From positions 1 through 41,195 of the forward strand of contig JASHOC010000048.1 in assembly GCA_030041305.1 (NCBI GenBank): a stretch of 41,195 nucleotides of DNA, written 5' to 3'. Origin of the DNA: Acidobacteriaceae bacterium. Lineage in GTDB: Bacteria > Acidobacteriota > Terriglobia > Terriglobales > Acidobacteriaceae. The notes under the pieces were generated by a model, which saw only the letters and a list, made by a program, of their open reading frames with translations, was not told the origin of the DNA and did no database searches. The stretch's first letter is position 1, and each line of letters begins with the position of its first letter. The position numbers were made by a program, and so were the translations under genes. Shown here piece by piece: positions 33,546 to 41,195 of the stretch.

Positions 33546-34169
33546 ATGAGCAAATCCATCTCTTCGCCGCTTACGCCGGAGATTGTTTCCGCCGCCCTGG
33601 CGGGGCCGGCTGCCTGGCTGCGCCCCGCCGGAGTCGTCCTCGCCGGCAGCTTGTTTGCTGCCCTTTGCGCCCACATTGCCGCGCCGCTCAGTTTCACGCC
33701 GGTGCCACTCACCCTGCAGCCGTTTGCGGTGCTGCTGCTAGGTTTGTTGCTCACGCCGCGACTGGCCGGGACCACCTTCGCCGTCTATTTGGCCGAGGGC
33801 GCGGCGGGCTTGCCCGTGTTTGCGCCGAATGCGGTCGCGCCCGGCGGCGGCTTGGCGCATCTCTTCGGTCCCACCGGCGGATATCTGCTCGCGTATCCTT
33901 TGGCCGCCATGCTGATCTCGACTTTGTGGCGCCGGACGGGGCGTGGTTTTGCTTCCGCCCTGTTCAGCGCCGCCGCCGGTGACGCTCTGATCCTTGTTTG
34001 TGGCGCGCTCTGGCTGACGGTTCTGCCGCACCTTTCAGCCAGGCCCGCGATGGCCCTGGCCGTGGCCCCGTTCCTGCCTGGCGACGCGCTCAAAGTCACC
34101 GCCGCCGCAACGTCGGCAACCGGCTTTTGCCGCTTCCGCCGCTCGGCTCGTTCCCCGCATCCCATCTAG
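33546..34169 (+). CDS. bioY: BioY-type biotin transporter substrate-binding membrane protein
   Basis: 207 residues from the ATG at 33546, which has AAGGAA at a good distance; an ATG at 33519 has none. The S component of an ECF-type biotin transporter, or a solo transporter. Six hydrophobic segments are visible, with the family motifs AAPLSFTPVPLTLQPFAVLLLGLLL, VYLAEGAAGLPVFA and FGPTGGYLLAYPLAA, ending near FLPGDALKV. The last 25 residues (TSATGFCRFRRSARSPHPI) do not look like a normal BioY end and could reflect a frameshift after about 34110. No EcfA or EcfT genes are in the window. Confidence 0.85.
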   Translation: MSKSISSPLTPEIVSAALAGPAAWLRPAGVVLAGSLFAALCAHIAAPLSFTPVPLTLQPFAVLLLGLLLTPRLAGTTFAVYLAEGAAGLPVFAPNAVAPGGGLAHLFGPTGGYLLAYPLAAMLISTLWRRTGRGFASALFSAAAGDALILVCGALWLTVLPHLSARPAMALAVAPFLPGDALKVTAAATSATGFCRFRRSARSPHPI

Positions 34170-34205
34170 GCGATTGCCGCCTCTTTCCCGAAAGGAAGCC
34201 ACTCT

Positions 34206-35078
34206 GTGAGCGCCACTCAAGCTGAACCACTTTCTCGCGATCACATCGTTGAAATCTCCATCGCCCACAGTCCGGACTCCGACGACGCTTTCATGTTCTA
34301 CGGCCTGGCGACCCAAAAGGTCCGGGTCCCCGGCTACCGCTTTTCGCACACCCTCGCCGACATCGAAACCTTGAACCGCCGCGCGCAGGATGAAGCTTTC
34401 TACGATCTCACCGCGATCAGTTTTCACGCCTATCCGTACCTGCAGGAAAAGTACACGCTGATGGGCTGCGGCGGCAGCGTGGGCGAGGGCTACGGTCCCA
34501 TGGTGGTGTCGAGCCGCAAATTGGCCCCGGCCGATCTCGGCCACATTCGCATCGCCGTTCCGGGCACGTTGACCACCGCCTATCTGGCGCTCAAGATCTT
34601 CAATCCGGAGATCGAAACCGTCACCGTTCCCTTCGACCGCATCATCCCTGAGATTCGCGCCGGCAACTACGAAGCCGGCCTCATTATCCACGAAGGCCAG
34701 CTTACCTACGCGTTGAGCGGCCTCTACAAGGCGATCGACCTCGGCCACTGGTGGCGCGAGACCACGGGCCTGGTGCTGCCGCTGGGCGGCAACGCCATCC
34801 GCCGCTCGTTAGGCGCCGAGGCGCACAAAATTGTCTCCAAGGCCCTGCGCGATTCCATTCGCCACGCCCTCGACCATCGCGAATCGGCGCTCGAATACGC
34901 CATGCAATTTGCGCGCGATCTCGATTCCAACCTGGCCAGCCGCTTTGTGAGCATGTATGTGAACGACCGCACCCTCGATTACGGCCCCGACGGACGCGAG
35001 GCGATTCGCAAGTTGCTCCAGATGGGTCACGAGCGCGGCATCATTCCCATCGCCCCGCAGGTCGATTTTGTCGATTAA
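34206..35078 (+). CDS. mqnD: 1,4-dihydroxy-6-naphthoate synthase MqnD
   Basis: 290 residues from a GTG at 34206 behind AAGGAAG. It converts cyclic dehypoxanthinyl futalosine to 1,4-dihydroxy-6-naphthoate in the futalosine route to menaquinone. Family features are the N-terminal ISIAHSPDSDDAFMFYGL, SVGEGYGPMVV, IAVPGTLTTAYLALKIF and EAGLIIHEGQLTYA. It uses the periplasmic-binding-protein fold. No other mqn genes are near, so the pathway must be scattered. A menaquinone-based respiratory chain would also accept electrons from GlcDEF. Confidence 0.9.
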   Translation: MSATQAEPLSRDHIVEISIAHSPDSDDAFMFYGLATQKVRVPGYRFSHTLADIETLNRRAQDEAFYDLTAISFHAYPYLQEKYTLMGCGGSVGEGYGPMVVSSRKLAPADLGHIRIAVPGTLTTAYLALKIFNPEIETVTVPFDRIIPEIRAGNYEAGLIIHEGQLTYALSGLYKAIDLGHWWRETTGLVLPLGGNAIRRSLGAEAHKIVSKALRDSIRHALDHRESALEYAMQFARDLDSNLASRFVSMYVNDRTLDYGPDGREAIRKLLQMGHERGIIPIAPQVDFVD

Positions 35079-35228
35079 GGCGGGGTCTGCGCGCCCGCGT
35101 TCTGACCGCCGCGACCGGCCAACAGGAATTCCCGTAAACTAAAGAGACCGGACCGTAACCCGATTGCGCCGTCCGAAGCTGAAGGCGCGGTCGCGCCGGA
35201 CCTGCGCCGGCCGTGAACGGCAAGCATC

Positions 35229-36455
<1,227 letters not shown>

Positions 36456-36467
36456 GAAAAGCAATTA

Positions 36468-36910
36468 ACAGTTCACAGTTCGGGCTACGGAGAATCCTCT
36501 ATAGGTAGTTTGCAATCATGGCGCAATCATTTCGAGAATTGACGGCTTGGCAGCGGGCGATGCAGTTGACGCTTGCCGTCTATCGATTGACCCAGGGCAT
36601 CCCTCGCGAAGAACAGTATGGTCTAACAAATCAAATCCGTCGCGCCGTTGTCTCCATTCCCAGCAACATCGCGGAAGGGCAAGGCCGGTCGAGTGCCGGT
36701 GAATTTCGGCAATTTCTCGGCATCGCCCGCGGTTCGAATTGCGATGTCCAAACACAACTCGAAATTGCACGCGCGCTGAACTTCGGAGATCCGAAACTGA
36801 TCGACGAAGCGGAGGCCCTATCGAACGAGGTAAGAAAGATGCTGTTTGGCATTTTGGATTCGCTCGGGCGCCAGGAAACTGAAAACCGACAGCTGAGAAC
36901 TGCGAACTGA
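36468..36910. repeat. Inverted 14-bp repeats bracketing the four-helix-bundle gene
   Basis: ACAGTTCACAGTTC at 36468-36481 and GAACTGCGAACTGA at 36897-36910 are inverted copies with two mismatches. The left one lies between the first permease and the small gene, and the right one overlaps the last codons of the small gene. They enclose 443 bases holding exactly one gene. Confidence 0.55.
36518..36910 (+). CDS. Four-helix-bundle protein (23S rRNA IVP/S23-like family)
   Basis: 130 residues. The family signature is clear: FRELTAWQRAMQLTLAVYRLTQGIP, EQYGLTNQIRRAVVSIPSNIAEGQGR, then FRQFLGIARGSNCDVQTQLEIAR and a final helix with ALSNEVRKML. Members were first found as proteins of intervening sequences in 23S rRNA genes and are related to the Avd accessory protein of retroelements; their usual role is unknown. 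It lies between the two permeases with only nine bases to the second. A paralogue stands at 38229-38585 on the other strand. Confidence 0.88.
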   Translation: MAQSFRELTAWQRAMQLTLAVYRLTQGIPREEQYGLTNQIRRAVVSIPSNIAEGQGRSSAGEFRQFLGIARGSNCDVQTQLEIARALNFGDPKLIDEAEALSNEVRKMLFGILDSLGRQETENRQLRTAN

Positions 36911-36919
36911 GAACTCGCC

Positions 36920-38170
<1,251 letters not shown>

Positions 38171-38173
38171 GGC

Positions 38174-38206
38174 AGGGACCAAGGGAACAAGGGACCAAGG
38201 GAACGA
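38174..38206. repeat. Short 8-bp microsatellite array, inverted relative to the array at 38682
   Basis: Four copies of AGGGAMCA (GGGACCAAGGGAACAA...) immediately after the permease stop at 38170. The reverse complement (TTGTTCCCTTGGTCCC) is the same unit as in the larger array on the other side of the four-helix-bundle gene. The two arrays are therefore in inverted orientation around 38229-38585. Confidence 0.75.
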
Positions 38207-38228
38207 GTAGAGGCCCGGAAGAGGCCGC

Positions 38229-38585
38229 TTATTTCCTGAGGCTATTCATCAGCGCGTTCAGCATTCGGCTTACGTCGGCGGAGAGCCCTTCGCCGCGTTG
38301 ATGTGTTTTCCTCGCCCCGAATCCAAGTGCCTCCGAAATGACCAGTTGCGTCTGTAATTCGCAAATCGATCCCCTCGCATGACCCAGAAACTGAAGATAT
38401 TCGCCTTTTGTCGATCTGCCATATCCTTCGGCAATATTACTCGCGATCGACACGGAGGCTCGCCGCATTTGGTTGACCAAGCCGAACTGCTCGGACGACG
38501 GAAACGAAGCAGTGAGGTGATAAATTTCCGTACTCAGTTGAACTGCTCGCTGCCAGACAACGAGATCCTTGAAAGACGCACCCAC
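38229..38585 (-). CDS. Four-helix-bundle protein (23S rRNA IVP/S23-like family), second copy
   Basis: 118 residues from a GTG at 38585. It aligns along its whole length with the paralogue at 36518: FKDLVVWQRAVQLSTEIYHLTASFP, QFGLVNQMRRASVSIASNIAEGYGR, YLQFLGHARGSICELQTQLVISEAL, and LSADVSRMLNALMNSL. Orientation is opposite to the permeases and it lies just beyond the second one. It is enclosed by inverted 8-bp microsatellite arrays. A role in RNA, mobile-element or transport biology cannot be deduced. Confidence 0.85.
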   Translation of the reverse strand: MGASFKDLVVWQRAVQLSTEIYHLTASFPSSEQFGLVNQMRRASVSIASNIAEGYGRSTKGEYLQFLGHARGSICELQTQLVISEALGFGARKTHQRGEGLSADVSRMLNALMNSLRK

Positions 38586-38681
38586 GTTGCGCCTCTTGGC
38601 ATTGATATTTTAGGACGTTCGGTGGAACGATAGAACAATTTGACATTGGCCAACGTGATCCACAGCACAATCAAGATCTTA

Positions 38682-38851
38682 TCCCTCGTTCCCTCGTTCC
38701 CTTGTTCCCTCGTTCCCTTGTTCCCTCGTTCCCTTGTTCCCTCGTTCCCTTGGTCCCTCGTTCCCTTGTTCCCTCGTTCCCTCGTTCCCTCGGTCCCTCG
38801 CTCCCTTGGTCCCTTGGTCCCTTGGTCCCTTCGTCCCTTCGTCCCTTCGTC
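38682..38851. repeat. 170-bp microsatellite of the 8-bp unit GTTCCCTY
   Basis: About 21 tandem copies of an 8-bp unit (GTTCCCTC, GTTCCCTT, GGTCCCTT, CGTCCCTT variants). There are no stop codons in any plus-strand frame. It ends 22 bases before the ATG of the glycosyltransferase. Eight-base units are not multiples of three. Short arrays of this kind are prone to slippage. Confidence 0.9.
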
Positions 38852-38873
38852 TTGCCCCCTGTACACTGCCCTT

Positions 38874-40271
38874 ATGCCACACGCCTTGGCCTCGGCCGTG
38901 GGGACGGCGACTACGGCGCTGGCCGTGGCTGGGATCGGTTACTTTCTCATCGCCTGGCTGGCGGCGCGGATCTATCTTCGCGAGCGCCGCGTCCTTCTCA
39001 GGCGCTCCGCACGGCTGGCCGTCGAGGCATTTTCCTTTGCCCCCGGCGTCAGCATGCTCAAATCGCTCAAGGGTCTCGATCCCGGTCTTAAACAGGCGCT
39101 CGCCAGCCACTGCCGTCAGGACTACCCGGGTGAATTCGAGCTGTTGTTCGGCGTCTCTTCGCTCGACGACCCCGCCATCGCCGCCGTCGCGCAGCTCCGG
39201 CGCGAATTTCCCCAATGCGCCATCCGGCTCATCGAGTGCCCGGAACGGCTGGGCCCCAACGGTAAAGTAAGCACGCTCGCGCAGTTGGCCCTCCACGCGC
39301 GTTACGAATTCCTGCTCATCAATGACGCCGACATCGCGGTTTCGCCTCGTTATCTTGCGCGGGTGATGGCAAGCTTTGCGGCGGATGCTTCGCGGGCACC
39401 CATCGAGAAAGCAACCGCCGCCAGCCGAATTGGAAATCAACTCCGCGGCATGCCGCCGTCGGCGCTCGAAAACCAGGAAGGCCCCCAGGCCGCAATGACG
39501 TCCCATTCGGGCGCGTTATCCATTCCGGCATTTTCTTCGGCGCCGGTTGCGTCCGCGGAACCGCAGGCAAAGCTTGATGCCAGAGGCGGGAACACTCCGC
39601 CGCCCGTCGGACTCGTCACCTCGCTCTACCGCGGGCGCGCACATCAATCCCTGCCCTCCCATTTCGAGACGCTGGGCATTGCCACCGACTTCATTCCCGG
39701 CGTGCTGGTCTCGAAATGGTTCGAAGGCGGGCTGCGCTACGGACTTGGCGCCACGCTCGCCGTGCGGCGCGACGCGCTTGAGAGAGCCGGCGGCTTGCTT
39801 GCGCTGGTGGACTATCTGGCCGATGACTACGAGTTGGGCGCGCGCGTGGCGCGGGCGGGTTATCGCGTAGTCCTGAGCCCGGAAATCGTGGAGACCGCCG
39901 TACCGCCCTATGACTGGCGCGGCTTCGTCGATCACCAGCTGCGCTGGCTGAGGACCGTCCGCGAAACGCGCCCCTGGGGCTACGCAGGATTGGTTGTTTC
40001 CTACGGATTTGGCTGGGCGCTCCTCAACGTGCTGGCCAGCGGTGTCAGCCCGGTAAGCCTGTGGCTGCTCGGGCTGAGCTTCTTTCTCCGCCTGACGCTC
40101 GCTATGACGGTGGGCGCCGAAGTGCTGGGCGACCATCAGGTCCTCGCCTGGCTGTGGTTGCTGCCCTTGCGCGACCTCGTGGCCATGGGGTTGTGGGCGG
40201 CCGGCTTTGCTGGCAATACCGTTGTCTGGCGCGGTGAGCGCTTCGCACTCCACGGTGGTAAGCTGCGGTAG
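38874..40271 (+). CDS. HpnI/ceramide-glucosyltransferase-like GT2/GT21 membrane glycosyltransferase
   Basis: 465 residues from the ATG at 38874. N-terminal membrane helix (ALAVAGIGYFLIAWLAARIYL), GT-A domain with KVSTLAQLALHARYEFLLINDADIAVS (DxD-like), ADDYELGARVA and the QxxRW motif (HQLRWLR), then C-terminal membrane helices. It is close to HpnI, which adds a sugar in hopanoid biosynthesis, and to ceramide glucosyltransferases; the acceptor is not certain. An insertion of about 73 residues (172-244, DNA 39387-39605), rich in Ala, Ser and Pro, separates MASFAAD from VGLVTSLYRG, which are adjacent in the family; it explains the extra length. Frames open through the upstream microsatellite are not credible coding sequence. 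Confidence 0.82.
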   Translation: MPHALASAVGTATTALAVAGIGYFLIAWLAARIYLRERRVLLRRSARLAVEAFSFAPGVSMLKSLKGLDPGLKQALASHCRQDYPGEFELLFGVSSLDDPAIAAVAQLRREFPQCAIRLIECPERLGPNGKVSTLAQLALHARYEFLLINDADIAVSPRYLARVMASFAADASRAPIEKATAASRIGNQLRGMPPSALENQEGPQAAMTSHSGALSIPAFSSAPVASAEPQAKLDARGGNTPPPVGLVTSLYRGRAHQSLPSHFETLGIATDFIPGVLVSKWFEGGLRYGLGATLAVRRDALERAGGLLALVDYLADDYELGARVARAGYRVVLSPEIVETAVPPYDWRGFVDHQLRWLRTVRETRPWGYAGLVVSYGFGWALLNVLASGVSPVSLWLLGLSFFLRLTLAMTVGAEVLGDHQVLAWLWLLPLRDLVAMGLWAAGFAGNTVVWRGERFALHGGKLR

Positions 40272-40371
40272 AGCGCTTCGCGGCGCCCCCGACCCAAGTT
40301 TTTCTTCAATAGCGGGCCGCGCACGTTGCCATGCGTGGCCCGCTCTTCTCGCCCCCCGATTCAGAGCTATA

Positions 40372-40480
40372 GCGGTTCTCCAATTGGTGTAGAGCAGAAC
40401 CTCGAACGTTGAGTGGCGTTTTTCCCAAGAAAACGCCACCCGGCACGCCCCTCAAAACTTCACGGGAATTGGAGAACCGC
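40372..40480. repeat. 109-bp nested palindrome, MITE-like or bidirectional terminator
   Basis: Perfect 14-bp terminal inverted repeats GCGGTTCTCCAATT (40372-40385) and AATTGGAGAACCGC (40467-40480) enclose a perfect 10-bp hairpin, GTGGCGTTTT at 40413-40422 and AAAACGCCAC at 40430-40439, with a seven-base loop. It lies between two convergent genes, so it can end transcription from both sides. The terminal repeats go beyond what a terminator needs. Confidence 0.6.
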
Positions 40481-40502
40481 CGTAGACTTCAGTCGCAGCC
40501 GG

Positions 40503-41195
40503 CTACCTCTGCGGGAAAAGCGTGATCAAGGCGCCCATTTTGGGCGTTCCGATGCCGGTCGCCAGATCGTATCCGGGAGTGGTCGGGAACAGGCCGTTGT
40601 TGTTGGTGGTTTGATGAATGCCCGTGATGTCGTTGAAGAATCCTGGAGCATCCACGTTATAGAGGAGATAGAGAAGCGGATTCGCGTTGCCGATCCGGGT
40701 GTGGTAGAGGCTGTCGTGGTCGGCAAAGATCGCCGACCAGAGTGGCGACGAAAGGCTGGTGCCGCCGATCTCGAACCAGCCCGGCGGGGTGTAGTACTGG
40801 TCCAAGATGGCGCATTCGCTGTAGGGCGTCGCGGCGCTGCCGGTGCAGTATTCGGCGTAGCCGGTATACGGGTCCGCCTCGGCGGAGATGTCCGGAACCT
40901 CGCGGCACGGCCTTCCCGGCCGCGCCAACGCGCATTGCGTGGTCCCGTTGCCGTAGGCGGTGTAGTGGTTGGTGATGCCTGGCCCAAACTGGTAGAAAGG
41001 CCGGCCCCAGAATTGGCTGTTTCCGCCGCCGCCCGCCCCGGTCTCGGCGCACCAGAAGAACCCCGAATCCGGCTGCGCTGGCGTGCCGCCTTCGTTCGCG
41101 CTTTCGTTGCACAGGTTCAACACATTCCACACCGTCTCCACTCCAGCCGGGTAGCTTGGATCCGGATTCGCGTCGGGATTGAAGGTTTCCAGCGA
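40503..41195 (-). CDS. S53 family (sedolisin-type) protease, C-terminal 230 residues, 5' end outside window
   Basis: The frame is open to the window end and would begin further right. Motifs: GGGGNSQFWGRPFYQ, PDISAEADPYTGYAEY, the active-site serine in GGTSLSSPLWSAIFAD, and the calcium-site-like TPGYDLATGIGTPKMG near the end. This matches the C-terminal half of the kumamolisin/sedolisin catalytic domain. It lacks the C-terminal repeat stalk of the protease at 4594. The Glu and Asp of the triad would lie outside the window, so activity cannot be judged. Confidence 0.85.
   Translation of the reverse strand, partial: SLETFNPDANPDPSYPAGVETVWNVLNLCNESANEGGTPAQPDSGFFWCAETGAGGGGNSQFWGRPFYQFGPGITNHYTAYGNGTTQCALARPGRPCREVPDISAEADPYTGYAEYCTGSAATPYSECAILDQYYTPPGWFEIGGTSLSSPLWSAIFADHDSLYHTRIGNANPLLYLLYNVDAPGFFNDITGIHQTTNNNGLFPTTPGYDLATGIGTPKMGALITLFPQR

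Noticed and set aside
38682..38851. CRISPR-like array
   Set aside because: The unit is only eight bases without spacers; it is a microsatellite.
38640..38873. N-terminal extension of the glycosyltransferase through the microsatellite
   Set aside because: The frame would begin with TTG without a ribosome site and encode a Ser/Phe/Pro/Leu repeat; the ATG at 38874 begins with a normal membrane helix.

Overview
The window reads as chromosomal DNA from an Acidobacteriota member, probably a Terriglobia-type soil lineage. This is an inference from gene content: a very large TonB-dependent receptor with an N-terminal carboxypeptidase-regulatory/Cna-B-like domain, two S53 (sedolisin) proteases, tandem MacB-like permeases of the type abundant in that phylum, small four-helix-bundle proteins, futalosine-pathway menaquinone synthesis (mqnD) and a HpnI-like glycosyltransferase. 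Base composition is moderately GC-rich with long overlapping open frames, so many antisense frames are open by chance. I saw no rRNA, tRNA or CRISPR array.

Layout. 1-164 is the tail of an IS1595-like transposase. 355-3777 (-) is the TonB-dependent receptor and 4594-7617 (+) a secreted S53 protease with four C-terminal repeats. 8192-9739 is a beta-helix/membrane protein of unknown role. 9944-16399 is a complete eight-gene ISC iron-sulfur assembly operon, iscR-iscS-iscU-iscA-hscB-hscA-fdx-iscX, with a good promoter and an IscR-like palindrome in front of iscR and hairpins in its first three gaps. A 953-residue exported protein of unknown function (16403-19264, -) meets iscX tail to tail. 20013-21202 is a two-gene overlapping pair ending in a PIN-like protein that has lost most catalytic acids. 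Next come a small four-TM protein, an orphan radical SAM enzyme (21906-22955) and a thiolase. 24480-24948 holds two very small divergent genes. 24968-29077 is glcDEF (glycolate oxidase). On the minus strand, 32729 down to 29096 carries an M1 aminopeptidase, a phosphohexomutase and an FtsB/DivIC-like protein. 32941-35078 carries cutA, a one-TM protein, bioY and mqnD. 35229-38170 holds two MacB-like permeases without an ATPase, separated by a four-helix-bundle gene. A second four-helix-bundle gene (38229-38585, -) lies between inverted arrays of an 8-bp microsatellite, and the larger array runs up to a HpnI-like glycosyltransferase (38874-40271). A nested palindrome (40372-40480) separates that gene from a second S53 protease cut by the window end.

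How the genes work together. The ISC block is a self-contained pathway: IscS supplies sulfur, IscU is the scaffold, HscB/HscA discharge it through its LPPVK motif, Fdx supplies electrons, IscA is an A-type carrier, IscX an accessory, and IscR probably senses cluster status. glcDEF with its two 4Fe-4S clusters and the radical SAM protein are obvious consumers of clusters. The exported proteases, the receptor and the M1 peptidase suggest growth on polymers and peptides. The strongest leads for something undescribed are the two four-helix-bundle genes each bracketed by inverted short repeats, the 8-bp microsatellite in front of the glycosyltransferase, the degenerate PIN pair, the three-copy repeat in front of the 953-residue protein, and the 109-bp nested palindrome.
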